The translations under genes and the position numbers were made by a program. Of a stretch of 64,000 bases of DNA, positions 1 to 8,430 are shown piece after piece. The stretch comes from Bradyrhizobium sp. 139 (GTDB taxonomy: Bacteria; Pseudomonadota; Alphaproteobacteria; Rhizobiales; Xanthobacteraceae). Location: contig NZ_JADPKS010000174.1 of NCBI RefSeq assembly GCF_023074175.1, forward strand, positions 113,160 through 177,159, read 5' to 3'. Each line of letters starts with the position of its first letter. Positions within the stretch are counted from its first letter, which is position 1. Below the pieces are notes generated by a model. That model did not search any database and had not been told where the DNA came from. It saw nothing but the letters and a program-made list of their open reading frames with translations.

Positions 1-1
1 G

Positions 2-838
2 GCTTTGATCGATGCCTTCGATTTCGAATGGACTAACAAGACCATCATGTACGGTGCCTATGCGCGCACCGTGTCGCCGTTCCAGAACTCGGATCTCATG
101 GCGAGCAACGGGCCTCCTTCGCCGGAAGAGCTGAGGCTGCTGGAGCCGTTTCGCGGGCAGATCCCCGAGGAAGTGTTCGCCTCGCCATTTACGCCTCCGG
201 TCTCGGATGGCTCCGGGCAAGACCGCAAGCTGTTGCGCAAGGCGCAGCAATTGCTGAACGAAGCTGGCATGCCCATCAAGGACGGCAAGCGAATGCTGCC
301 GAATGGTGAGGTGTTCAGGATCGAGTTCCTGCTGGACGAGCCTTCCTTCCAGCCGCACCATGCGCCTTACATCAAGAATCTCGCGACGCTCGGCATCGAG
401 GCGAGCGTGCGTGTCGTCGATGCCGTGCAACACAAGGCGCGCCAGGAAGAGTTTGATTTCGATATGACGATCCAGCGTTTCAGCATGTCGGCGACGCCGG
501 GCGACGCCATGCGTGCGTTCTTCTCCTCGCAGGTCGCTGCGACCAAGGGATCGTACAATCTCGCCGGTGTCGCCAGTCCGGCCATCGACGCCATGATCGA
601 GAAGATCATGGCGGCCGAGAGCCGCGGGGAATTAACCGTCGCCTGCCGTGCCTTCGATCGCCTGTTTCGCGCCGGCCGGTATTGGGTGCCGCAATGGTAC
701 AACAAGACGCACCGGCTCGCTTATTGGGACCAATTCGGTCATCCGCAGAAGCTGCCGCGTTACGCCAATGGCGTGGGAGCCCCCGACATCTGGTGGCATG
801 ACCGCGCCAAGTCGACCAAGCTCGATCAGGCGAAATAG
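2..838 (+). CDS. ABC transporter periplasmic substrate-binding protein, family 5 (YejA-like), 5'-truncated
   Basis: This is the C-terminal part, about 278 residues, of an extracellular solute-binding protein of the oligopeptide/dipeptide family; the start lies before the window. The stretch AFDFEWTNKTIMYGAYAR near the beginning is typical of YejA-type proteins, and the rest has the expected alpha/beta pattern ending in a Trp-rich region (RYWVPQWYNKTHRLAYWD). It would bind a peptide in the periplasm and deliver it to the two permeases encoded immediately downstream; the gap to the next gene is 2 nt. The TTG at position 5 is not a real start, because the frame is open to the window edge. Substrate is inferred only from the family. 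Confidence 0.88.
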   Translation, partial: ALIDAFDFEWTNKTIMYGAYARTVSPFQNSDLMASNGPPSPEELRLLEPFRGQIPEEVFASPFTPPVSDGSGQDRKLLRKAQQLLNEAGMPIKDGKRMLPNGEVFRIEFLLDEPSFQPHHAPYIKNLATLGIEASVRVVDAVQHKARQEEFDFDMTIQRFSMSATPGDAMRAFFSSQVAATKGSYNLAGVASPAIDAMIEKIMAAESRGELTVACRAFDRLFRAGRYWVPQWYNKTHRLAYWDQFGHPQKLPRYANGVGAPDIWWHDRAKSTKLDQAK

Positions 839-840
839 CC

Positions 841-1950
841 ATGAGCGCCTATATCGCCCGCCGCATCCTCCTGATGATCCCGACTTTGCTCGGTATCCTC
901 TTCGTGTCCTTTGTCGTCGTGCAATTCGCCCCTGGCGGCCCGGTCGAACGCGTCATCGCTCAATTGTCCGGGGCTGATACCGGCGGCAGCTCGCGCATTT
1001 CTGGCGGCGGCGACTTTGCGCAGCGCGCGCCGGGACAGTTAGGGGCCGGCGGCGATGCCATCAACTCGAAATATCGCGGCGCGCAGGGGCTCGACCCCGA
1101 CTTCATCAAGAAGCTGGAGGTGCAATTCGGCTTCGACAAGCCGGCGCCGGAACGTTTCGCGCTGATGGTGTGGAATTTCGCCCGCTTTGACTTCGGCAAG
1201 AGCTATTTTCGCGACGTCAGCGTACTCCAGCTCATCAAGGAAAAGTTGCCGGTCTCGATCTCGCTCGGCATCTGGCTGACGCTGCTGACCTACCTGATCT
1301 CGATTCCGCTCGGCATCCGCAAGGCGGTCAAGGACGGAACGCGCTTCGACACCTGGACCTCGAGCGTGCTCGTGCTCGGCTATGCGATTCCCGGCTTCCT
1401 GTTCGCGATCCTCCTGATCATCCTGTTTGCCGGGGGCTCCTTCTTCAACTGGTTTCCGCTGCGCGGTTTGACGTCGGACGGCTGGTCGCAATTTCCCTGG
1501 TACTGGAAGATCATCGATTACTTCTGGCATTTGACGCTGCCGCTGATCGCCATGGGGCTCGGCGCGTTCACCACCATGACGTTCCTGACCAAGAACTCGT
1601 TTCTGGACGAAATCCGCAAGCAATACGTCATGACCGCGCGCGCGAAGGGCTGCGGCGAGAACCGGGTGCTCTATGGCCACGTCTTCCGCAACGCAATGCT
1701 CATCGTCATCGCGGGCTTTCCCAGCACCTTCATTCACGCCTTCTTCTCGGGCTCGCTTCTGATCGAGACCATCTTCTCGCTGGACGGGCTGGGACTGCTC
1801 AGTTTCGAGAGCGTGCTCAATCGCGACTATCCCGTGGTGTTCGGTACGCTCTACATTTTTTCGCTCGTCGGCCTCGTGATCAACCTCATCTCTGACCTGA
1901 CCTACATGTGGATCGATCCGCGGATCGATTTCGAGGCACGGGAGGTCTGA
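841..1950 (+). CDS. yejB: ABC transporter permease, YejB-like (peptide import)
   Basis: The 369-residue inner-membrane protein has a first membrane helix at about residues 9-31, a roughly 100-residue periplasmic segment rich in Gly and Ser, and then five further helices. The cytoplasmic EAA-type loop that docks to the ATPase is visible in KQYVMTARAKGCGENRVLYGHV. Length and layout match YejB (about 364 aa in E. coli). The stop codon overlaps the next start (TGATG at 1948-1952), which points to translational coupling in a yejABEF operon. The long first periplasmic loop is normal for the YejB/DppB/OppB group. Confidence 0.92.
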   Translation: MSAYIARRILLMIPTLLGILFVSFVVVQFAPGGPVERVIAQLSGADTGGSSRISGGGDFAQRAPGQLGAGGDAINSKYRGAQGLDPDFIKKLEVQFGFDKPAPERFALMVWNFARFDFGKSYFRDVSVLQLIKEKLPVSISLGIWLTLLTYLISIPLGIRKAVKDGTRFDTWTSSVLVLGYAIPGFLFAILLIILFAGGSFFNWFPLRGLTSDGWSQFPWYWKIIDYFWHLTLPLIAMGLGAFTTMTFLTKNSFLDEIRKQYVMTARAKGCGENRVLYGHVFRNAMLIVIAGFPSTFIHAFFSGSLLIETIFSLDGLGLLSFESVLNRDYPVVFGTLYIFSLVGLVINLISDLTYMWIDPRIDFEAREV

Positions 1951-3131
1951 TGACGCTGGCGGCCCCCACCACGCCGATCGAAACCACTGCGAAGTCGCCG
2001 CTCGGCGTTGCCGTGCCGATCACGCGGAAGCCGTTCGTGCCGTCGCCGCTGAACAGGCGGCGCTGGCAGAATTTCAAGGCGAACCGGCGCGGCTACTGGT
2101 CGTTCTGGATCTTCATGATCCTGTTCGTGGTGTCGCTGTTCGCCGAGCTGATCGCCAACGATCGGCCGTTCCTGATCAAATATGACGGTCATCTCTACTG
2201 GCCGGCCTTCGTCACCTATTCGGAGACGACCTTCGGCGGCGATTTCGAAACCGCGGCCGACTACCGCGATCCCTATTTGCAGAAGCTGATCAAGGACAAG
2301 GGCGGCAGCATCGTCTGGCCGTTGATCCGCTACTCCTACGACACCCACAATCTCGATCTGCCGACACCGGCGCCATCTCCGCCGACCTGGATGCTGACGG
2401 AAGCGCAGTGCAAACCCGTCGTGGAGAAGAAAGGCCTGAAGAGCTGCCGCGACCTCGAATACAACTGGCTCGGCACCGACGACCAGGGCCGCGACGTGGT
2501 GGCGCGGCTGATCTACGGTTTCCGCATCTCAGTGCTGTTCGGCCTCTGCTTGACCATCGTCTCCTCCGTCATCGGCATCGCGGCCGGCGCGGTGCAGGGC
2601 TATTTCGGCGGCTGGATCGACCTGTTGTTCCAGCGTTTCATCGAGATATGGACCGCGATCCCTTCGCTCTATCTGCTGCTGATCCTGTCGTCAGTGCTCG
2701 TGCCGGGCTTCTTCGTGCTTCTCGGCATTCTGCTGTTGTTTTCCTGGGTGTCGCTGGTCGGCCTCGTGCGCGCGGAATTTTTGCGCGGACGCAATTTCGA
2801 ATATATCCAGGCGGCGCGGGCGCTCGGCGTGTCGAACGGCGTGATCATGTTCAGGCACTTGTTGCCGAACGCGATGGTCGCGACGATGACGTTCCTGCCG
2901 TTCATCGTCTCCTCGTCGGTCATGACGCTCACGGCTCTTGACTTCCTGGGGTTTGGCCTGCCGCCCGGCTCCCCGTCGCTGGGCGAGCTGCTGTCGCAGG
3001 CGAAGTCCAACGTGCAGGCACCTTGGCTCGGCTTCTCCGGCTTCTTCTCTGTCGCGATCATGCTGTCGCTTTTGATCTTCATTGGCGAAGCCGTGCGCGA
3101 TGCCTTCGACCCGCGCAAGACGTTCAGGTAG
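1950..3131 (+). CDS. yejE: ABC transporter permease, YejE-like (peptide import)
   Basis: The second permease of the importer has 393 residues. The ATG at 1950 overlaps the yejB stop; an earlier in-frame start at 1908 would sit inside yejB and is less likely. One helix near residues 50-70 is followed by a large periplasmic loop with the YejE-type sequence YNWLGTDDQGRDVVARLIYG, then five helices with an EAA loop (EYIQAARALGVSNGVIMFRH). The protein is somewhat longer than E. coli YejE (about 341 aa) because of a longer N-terminus. It pairs with YejB in the membrane. Confidence 0.92.
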   Translation: MTLAAPTTPIETTAKSPLGVAVPITRKPFVPSPLNRRRWQNFKANRRGYWSFWIFMILFVVSLFAELIANDRPFLIKYDGHLYWPAFVTYSETTFGGDFETAADYRDPYLQKLIKDKGGSIVWPLIRYSYDTHNLDLPTPAPSPPTWMLTEAQCKPVVEKKGLKSCRDLEYNWLGTDDQGRDVVARLIYGFRISVLFGLCLTIVSSVIGIAAGAVQGYFGGWIDLLFQRFIEIWTAIPSLYLLLILSSVLVPGFFVLLGILLLFSWVSLVGLVRAEFLRGRNFEYIQAARALGVSNGVIMFRHLLPNAMVATMTFLPFIVSSSVMTLTALDFLGFGLPPGSPSLGELLSQAKSNVQAPWLGFSGFFSVAIMLSLLIFIGEAVRDAFDPRKTFR

Positions 3132-3135
3132 CAAA

Positions 3136-4773
3136 ATGGACGCGATCAACCAGCCCCTGCTTGCCGTTCGCGATCTCTCGGTGGCTTTCCACCAGGGCGG
3201 CGCGACGACGCTCGCAGTCGACAAGGTCTCGTTCCAGATCAAGCGCGGCGAATGCGTGGCGCTGGTCGGCGAGTCCGGTTCCGGCAAGTCGGTCAGCGCG
3301 CTCTCGATCCTCAAGCTGCTGCCCTATCCGAACGCCTCGCACCCTTCCGGAAGCATTCGCTTCAAGGGGCGCGAGCTGATCGACCAGTCCGAGCCGCAGA
3401 TGCGCGGGATTCGCGGCAGCGACATCTCCATCATCTTCCAGGAGCCGATGACCTCGCTCAATCCGCTGCACACGCTCGAGGCGCAGATCGGCGAGATCAT
3501 CCAGCTGCACAATCCGACCAGCAATGCCGAGGCGCGCAGGCGGACGCTGGAATTGCTGACACAGGTCGGCATTCCCGACCCGGAAACGCGGCTGAAGAGC
3601 TATCCGCACCAGCTCTCTGGCGGCCAGCGCCAGCGCGTGATGATCGCGATGGCGCTCGCCAACGAGCCGGACCTCTTGATCGCGGACGAGCCGACCACGG
3701 CGCTCGACGTCACCGTGCAGGCGCAGATCCTGACGTTGCTCGCCGAGATCCGCGCCCGGCTCGGCATGAGCCTTCTTTTCATCACCCACGATCTCGGCAT
3801 CGTACGCCGCATCGCCGACACTGTCTGTGTCATGAAGGGTGGCGAGATCGTCGAGCAGGGACCGGTCGAGCAGGTCTTTACCAGTCCGAAGCATCCCTAC
3901 ACGCGCGACCTGCTCGCGGCGGAGCCGAAGCCCGATCCGGCGCCGCCGCAGCCGGATGCGCCGGTGGTGATGTCGGCCAACGATCTGAAAGTGTGGTTTC
4001 CCATCAAACGCGGCTTGATGCGCAAGACGGTCGGCCACATCAAGGCGGTCGACGGTGTGAGCGTCGCCGTGCGCAAGGGCGAGACGCTCGGGGTCGTCGG
4101 CGAATCCGGCTCGGGCAAGACCACGCTCGGGCTGGCGCTGCTGCGCTTGATTTCCTCGAGCGGGCGCATCGTGTTCCTGGGGAAAGACATCCAGGGCCTG
4201 CGCTTCAAGGAGATGCGGCCGTTCCGGCGCGACATGCAGATCGTGTTCCAGGATCCGTTCGGCTCGCTCAGTCCGCGCATGTCGGTCGCCGACATCATCG
4301 CCGAGGGTCTCTCCGTGCATCAGCCAAAGCTGTCGCGCGAGGAGCGCGAGGCGCGCGTCGTCAAGGCGATCGAGGATGTCGGGCTGAAGCCGGACACCCG
4401 TTATCGTTATCCGCATGAATTCTCCGGCGGCCAGCGCCAGCGCATCAGCATCGCGCGCGCGGTGGTGCTGGAGCCGGATTTCGTCGTGCTGGACGAGCCG
4501 ACCAGTGCGCTCGACATGCTGATCCAGGCGCAGATGGTCGACCTCTTGCGGGAACTCCAGCGCAAGCGCGACCTCACCTACATGTTCATCTCGCACGATC
4601 TGCGCGTCGTCGCCTCGCTCGCGAGCCATCTCATCGTGATGCGCGGCGGCAAGGTGGTCGAGGAAGGCCAGGCCGCCGAACTCTTCAAGAGCCCGAAGAC
4701 GGATTATACACGCGCGCTGTTTGCGGCCGCGTTCCGGCTCGAGACGGCCGGAAACGGGTTGGCGGCGACGTAA
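3136..4773 (+). CDS. yejF: ABC transporter duplicated ATP-binding protein, YejF-like
   Basis: This 545-residue protein carries two complete ABC ATPase domains, as in YejF. Walker A motifs (GESGSGKS and GESGSGKTT) lie at about residues 45-52 and 321-330. Each half has a SGGQRQR signature and a Walker B (LLIADEPTTALD, FVVLDEPTSALD). Each half ends in a short C-terminal segment typical of peptide importers. The ATG at 3136 lies 4 nt after the yejE stop; the longer in-frame version from 3082 would overlap yejE by 50 nt. It energises the YejB/YejE channel. Confidence 0.93.
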   Translation: MDAINQPLLAVRDLSVAFHQGGATTLAVDKVSFQIKRGECVALVGESGSGKSVSALSILKLLPYPNASHPSGSIRFKGRELIDQSEPQMRGIRGSDISIIFQEPMTSLNPLHTLEAQIGEIIQLHNPTSNAEARRRTLELLTQVGIPDPETRLKSYPHQLSGGQRQRVMIAMALANEPDLLIADEPTTALDVTVQAQILTLLAEIRARLGMSLLFITHDLGIVRRIADTVCVMKGGEIVEQGPVEQVFTSPKHPYTRDLLAAEPKPDPAPPQPDAPVVMSANDLKVWFPIKRGLMRKTVGHIKAVDGVSVAVRKGETLGVVGESGSGKTTLGLALLRLISSSGRIVFLGKDIQGLRFKEMRPFRRDMQIVFQDPFGSLSPRMSVADIIAEGLSVHQPKLSREEREARVVKAIEDVGLKPDTRYRYPHEFSGGQRQRISIARAVVLEPDFVVLDEPTSALDMLIQAQMVDLLRELQRKRDLTYMFISHDLRVVASLASHLIVMRGGKVVEEGQAAELFKSPKTDYTRALFAAAFRLETAGNGLAAT

Positions 4774-4779
4774 CTCCCG

Positions 4780-5634
4780 TCAGAGCCGCGTGATCGCGAT
4801 GACATCGCTGCCGGCCGCCTTGATCCGCGCGATCGCCGGCTCGGTCGCCTCGATCACCGTCGCGATGTGATGCGCGTTGGCGTGAACCATGGTGCTGCCA
4901 TCGCGGACGATAGCGACGTGGCCCTTCCAAAAAATGAGATCGCCGCGCTGCAGCTTGCCACGCTCACGCGGCTCCAGTGCGCGGCCGAGACCGGCTTGCT
5001 GCATGTCGCTGTCGCGCGGGCAGCCGATGCCCGCTGATGTCAGCGAGACCTGCACGAGGCCTGAGCAATCGATGCCAAGACTGCTCTTGCCGCCCCAGAG
5101 ATAGGGCGTGCCGACGAAACGCTCGGCGACTGCGACGAAATCCGGCTCGCGACGATCGAGCGGCGCGAGATGAGCCTTCGGCAGATATTGTCCGTCGCGC
5201 GTCAGGGCGAAGCCGCCATCCTCGCGTGCGACCGCGATCTTCGATCCCATCACGAGCGTATCGGCCGGCGGCAGCTTGATCGAGGGACCAGGGAAAGCGA
5301 ACGTTCGGAGCGCGCTGATCACGTGGGTCGGGATGGCCGACGGCTTCATGAGCGCTGCATCAGGCAGCCAGCCGACATAACCATCGCCGGCAAGCTGGCC
5401 CCAGGCCCAGCCTTCGCCGTTGCGATCGTAGACCGTGACGCGCTCGCCGCGCAGCGCTTGTGTCATCAGCATCGCGTTCGACGACGGCTGCTCGCGCACG
5501 GGCGCGACCGCCTCGAACACCTCGAATTCCTCGCCCGTGACGAAGCGATCCGCTTGCAGCTCGCCTTCGAGATATTTCGCGGCGAGGTCGCCGCGCGCCG
5601 GTGTCAGCCTTGGATCGTGTCTTGGATCATGCAT
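4780..5634 (-). CDS. NlpC/P60 family cell-wall endopeptidase with SH3-like domains
   Basis: The protein has 284 residues. The N-terminal half (about residues 35-150) contains two SH3-like beta segments (REQPSSNAMLMTQALRGERV, GYVGWLPDAAL). The C-terminal half is an NlpC/P60 cysteine peptidase with the catalytic Cys in GIDCSGLVQ, the His in GHVAIV and a third polar residue in HANAHH. Such enzymes cut D-Glu-meso-DAP bonds in peptidoglycan stem peptides. No signal peptide is visible, so it may act in the cytoplasm on recycled peptides. It overlaps the 3' end of the M17 aminopeptidase gene by 8 nt (5627-5634) and converges on yejF, leaving only 6 nt between them. Confidence 0.9.
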   Translation of the reverse strand: MHDPRHDPRLTPARGDLAAKYLEGELQADRFVTGEEFEVFEAVAPVREQPSSNAMLMTQALRGERVTVYDRNGEGWAWGQLAGDGYVGWLPDAALMKPSAIPTHVISALRTFAFPGPSIKLPPADTLVMGSKIAVAREDGGFALTRDGQYLPKAHLAPLDRREPDFVAVAERFVGTPYLWGGKSSLGIDCSGLVQVSLTSAGIGCPRDSDMQQAGLGRALEPRERGKLQRGDLIFWKGHVAIVRDGSTMVHANAHHIATVIEATEPAIARIKAAGSDVIAITRL

Positions 5635-7000
5635 AGCGCTCGCTCAGCAATGTGTAGATCGCGCGCGCGGCCTGGCATTCGCCGCCCTCGGGCCGGGCCG
5701 GCTTTGCCGACGGCGTCCAGCCGTAGATGTCGACATGCAGCCAGCTCCTGGCGTGTTCGACGAAGCGTTGCAGGAACAGCGCGCAAATGATCGAGCCGGC
5801 AAAGCCGCCCGACGGCGCGTTGGTGATGGTGGCCGTCTTGGAGTCCAGCCACGCATCGTAGGGCGGCCACAGCGGCATGCGCCACAATGGATCGTTCTCC
5901 TTGATTGCGCAACGCGCGACATCGGCGGCAAGCGTCTCATCATTGGTGTAAAAGGGCGGTAAATCCGGTCCCAGCGCGACGCGTGCCGCGCCGGTCAGCG
6001 TGCCCAGGTCGATCAGCAGGTCCGGCTTCTCCTCGTCGGCCAGCGCCAGCGCGTCGGCGAGCACCAGCCGGCCTTCGGCATCGGTGTTGCCGATCTCGAC
6101 CGTGATGCCCTTGCGCGAGGTGAAGATGTCGAGCGGGCGGAAGGCATTGCCGGCGACCGCGTTCTCCACGGCCGGAATCAGCACGCGCAGGCGGACCTTG
6201 AGCTTCGCATCCATCACCATACGCGCGAGCGCCAGCACGTTGGCGGCGCCGCCCATGTCCTTCTTCATGATCAGCATGCCGCTCGACGGCTTGAGGTCGA
6301 GCCCGCCGGTGTCGAAGCAGACGCCCTTGCCGACCAGGGTGACCTTGGGATCAGCCGGATCGCCCCAGCTGATATCGATCAGCCGCGGCGCGCGGTCGGA
6401 GGCCATGCCGACGGCGTGGATCAGTGGAAAATTCGTCTTCAGATCCTCGCCGATGGTGCAGGCAAAGCTTGCACCGAACTCGGCGGCAAGGTCTTGCGCA
6501 GCTGCGGCCAGCTCCTCCGGCCCCATGTCGTTGGACGGCGTGTTGATGAGATCGCGAGCCAGCATCGCGGCATCCGCGATGCGGTTGATCTCGGCCGCGT
6601 CGATGCCGTCGGGCGGCACCAGGCGGACGTCCGGGCGGTCAGCCTTGCGGTAGCGGGCGAAGCGATAGCTGCCGAGTGCAAAGGCGAGCGACGCCAGCCG
6701 CGCATCGTGCGGTGCATTGGCAAAGCGATAGGTGCCCGGCGGCAGCAGGCCGGGCAGGGCGCCCGGGCGGAACAGGTCGCGCGATCTCGCGCCATCGTCA
6801 TCGAGGCCGAACAGCACTTGCGCGATCGCGCCATCGGGCGCGGGCAGCGCCAGATAGCCGCCCGGCTTGGCGGCAAAGGCGCTCGCGGTGGCGAATTGGC
6901 GTTGCGCCGGCGGCAACATCTCGCGCACCGCATCCCAGCTCGACCTGGTGACGAAGGTGATCGGGATGGCGGTGGGCGACGTCTCGAAGACAGAAGGCAT
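5627..7000 (-). CDS. Leucyl aminopeptidase family protein (M17)
   Basis: A 457-residue M17 aminopeptidase. The C-terminal catalytic domain contains the metal and active-site blocks: VGKGVCFDTGG at about residue 223, KKDMGGAA about 25 residues later, and the signature NTDAEGRL near residue 303. These supply the Lys, Asp and Glu ligands for two metal ions. The N-terminal domain is short and divergent, as in the alphaproteobacterial subgroup often annotated as leucyl aminopeptidase. It would remove N-terminal residues from cytosolic peptides. Transcription runs into the NlpC/P60 gene with an 8-nt overlap, so the two are co-expressed and probably act on the same peptides. Confidence 0.92.
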   Translation of the reverse strand: MPSVFETSPTAIPITFVTRSSWDAVREMLPPAQRQFATASAFAAKPGGYLALPAPDGAIAQVLFGLDDDGARSRDLFRPGALPGLLPPGTYRFANAPHDARLASLAFALGSYRFARYRKADRPDVRLVPPDGIDAAEINRIADAAMLARDLINTPSNDMGPEELAAAAQDLAAEFGASFACTIGEDLKTNFPLIHAVGMASDRAPRLIDISWGDPADPKVTLVGKGVCFDTGGLDLKPSSGMLIMKKDMGGAANVLALARMVMDAKLKVRLRVLIPAVENAVAGNAFRPLDIFTSRKGITVEIGNTDAEGRLVLADALALADEEKPDLLIDLGTLTGAARVALGPDLPPFYTNDETLAADVARCAIKENDPLWRMPLWPPYDAWLDSKTATITNAPSGGFAGSIICALFLQRFVEHARSWLHVDIYGWTPSAKPARPEGGECQAARAIYTLLSERYA

Positions 7001-7201
7001 TGGCGGGTCCGGAACGTCAGATCAAACGGGTCAAGGGTATGAAGCAGACTTCGCAGAGTTTCGCCGCCGCTGCAATCGGCTTGCTGTCACCGCTCGGTGA
7101 GCCGCTACTCGCAGCAGAGGGGCCATGCTAGGTTCCAGACAACGTCGTCAGCTGCGGAGACCGACGGCGACCGAAGACAAAGCCTGCCGGGAGGAAATGC
7201 A

Positions 7202-7405
7202 ATGGATGTCGTGTGGAGCATCGTCACATTCATCGGCCAGGCGGTCGAGGCGGTTTTCAGCTATGTCGAGCATCATCATTGGATATTCGCTTTCCTTGCA
7301 GGCGGCTACGTCTTCTATCTCCATGACCGCTCCGTACACGCGCGGTTCAATGCGCTCGACAAGCGCATCGATGAAATCCGCAAGCGGCTTGCCATCGAAT
7401 ATTGA
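7202..7405 (+). CDS. Small membrane protein of unknown function (67 aa)
   Basis: A 67-residue ORF starts at an ATG preceded by a good ribosome site (GGGAGGAA, 7190-7197). The protein has one or two hydrophobic helices (about residues 5-22 and 27-43) followed by a charged, possibly coiled C-terminus (HARFNALDKRIDEIRKRL). I do not recognise a family. It stands alone between the divergent aminopeptidase gene and tadD, so its role cannot be read from context. The longer frame from 7097 has no ribosome site and is not preferred. Confidence 0.6.
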   Translation: MDVVWSIVTFIGQAVEAVFSYVEHHHWIFAFLAGGYVFYLHDRSVHARFNALDKRIDEIRKRLAIEY

Positions 7406-7479
7406 TCGGGCGAGCGAAACCACGTCGCGGACGGCGCGGTGCTGCCGCAGGCACCGCAGTGAGGGACAGGCAGGCTGAC

Positions 7480-7502
7480 GTTAACCGAGTGTTAGGGTTA
7501 AC
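7480..7502. promoter_or_regulatory. Possible CtrA-type site upstream of tadD
   Basis: Two GTTAAC hexamers (7480-7485 and 7497-7502) lie 54-76 nt before the tadD start. Read on the + strand they give TTAA-N7-TTAG (7481-7495), one base from the CtrA consensus TTAA-N7-TTAA. AT-rich words like this are rare in the surrounding GC-rich DNA. CtrA controls pilus genes in Caulobacter; its action here is inference. Confidence 0.35.
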
Positions 7503-7555
7503 AGTCTATTGCTGGCGCGTTCGGCTCGATCAATCGGCTCGAGAGTCAAAGCGTC

Positions 7556-8368
7556 ATGCGTCAACGGTTCAGTCTTGCCCGGCTTCTCGCGTCCACTTCG
7601 CTGGTCGCGGCGGTGGCCATGGGCCTCGGCGGCTGCACGGCCATGTCGAAGCTCTCCGAAGTCACGGGCTCTGTCGGGTCGCGGGCGGAAGCCGCTCCCG
7701 CCGATCCCCCGCGCGCCGTCGAGGTCTATGGCGAGCGCTACCGTGCCAATCCCAAGGACGCCGACGCGGCGCTCGGCTACGGCCAGGCCTTGCGCGCCAA
7801 CGGTCAGCGCGCCCAGGCCGCCGCGGTGCTCGAGCAGGCGACCATCGCCAATCCCGGCAACAAGGCGCTGCTCGCGCAGTATGGCCGTGCGCTCGCCGAC
7901 AACGGCAATTTTCAGCAAGCCTTCGACGTGCTGTCGAAGGCGCATTCGCCCGACAATCCGGACTGGCGCCTGCTCTCGGTGCAGGGCACAGCGCTCGATC
8001 AGATGGGCCGCCACGACGAGGCGCGTTCCTATTATGCGAGCGCGCTGAGGATCGCGCCGGGTGATCCCGGCGTGCTCTCCAATCTCGGCCTGTCCTACAT
8101 GTTGTCGAAGGATCTGCCGAAGGCCGAAGAGGCGTTGCGGCAGGCCTACGCCTCGCCGCGTGGCAGTAGCCGGGTGCGGCAGAATCTTGGCCTCGTCGTC
8201 GGTCTCCAGGGCCGCTTCGCCGAAGCCGAGACGATCGTGAAGGCCGACCTGCCGCCGGACCAGGCCGCGGCCAATGTCGCTTACCTGAAGGAAATGCTGA
8301 GCCGCAGCGACGCTCCACGCGGCGCATCGAAGCGGACGCCGGTCGCCTCGCTCAGCCAGCCCGACTGA
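7556..8368 (+). CDS. tadD: TadD-like tetratricopeptide-repeat lipoprotein of the Tad pilus system
   Basis: A 270-residue protein with a lipoprotein signal peptide (hydrophobic core followed by GLGGCTAM, lipidated Cys near residue 27). About five tetratricopeptide-like repeats follow, for example DADAALGYGQALRANGQ, NKALLAQYGRALADNG and DPGVLSNLGLSYMLSKD. TadD is thought to help assemble the outer-membrane secretin or pilus apparatus. The gene faces the tadC end of the cpa/tad operon on the opposite strand and is separated from it by a short hairpin. Confidence 0.88.
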   Translation: MRQRFSLARLLASTSLVAAVAMGLGGCTAMSKLSEVTGSVGSRAEAAPADPPRAVEVYGERYRANPKDADAALGYGQALRANGQRAQAAAVLEQATIANPGNKALLAQYGRALADNGNFQQAFDVLSKAHSPDNPDWRLLSVQGTALDQMGRHDEARSYYASALRIAPGDPGVLSNLGLSYMLSKDLPKAEEALRQAYASPRGSSRVRQNLGLVVGLQGRFAEAETIVKADLPPDQAAANVAYLKEMLSRSDAPRGASKRTPVASLSQPD

Positions 8369-8400
8369 TCAGATCCTGATCTTGCAATCCTGAAGCTGCC

Positions 8401-8422
8401 GGCGGACTGCGCGCGGTCCGCC
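8401..8422. terminator. Hairpin between convergent tadD and tadC
   Basis: GGCGGAC (8401-8407) pairs with GTCCGCC (8416-8422) around an 8-nt loop, followed on the + strand by TCTT. It lies between two convergent genes. The T-tract is poor, so it is at best a weak bidirectional terminator. Confidence 0.45.
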
Positions 8423-8430
8423 TCTTGAGG

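Noticed and set aside
3124..4629. 501-codon open frame on the - strand opposite yejF
   Set aside because: Its product is Arg/Asp/His-rich without any domain and it mirrors a clear ABC ATPase; long antisense frames are common in high-GC genes.
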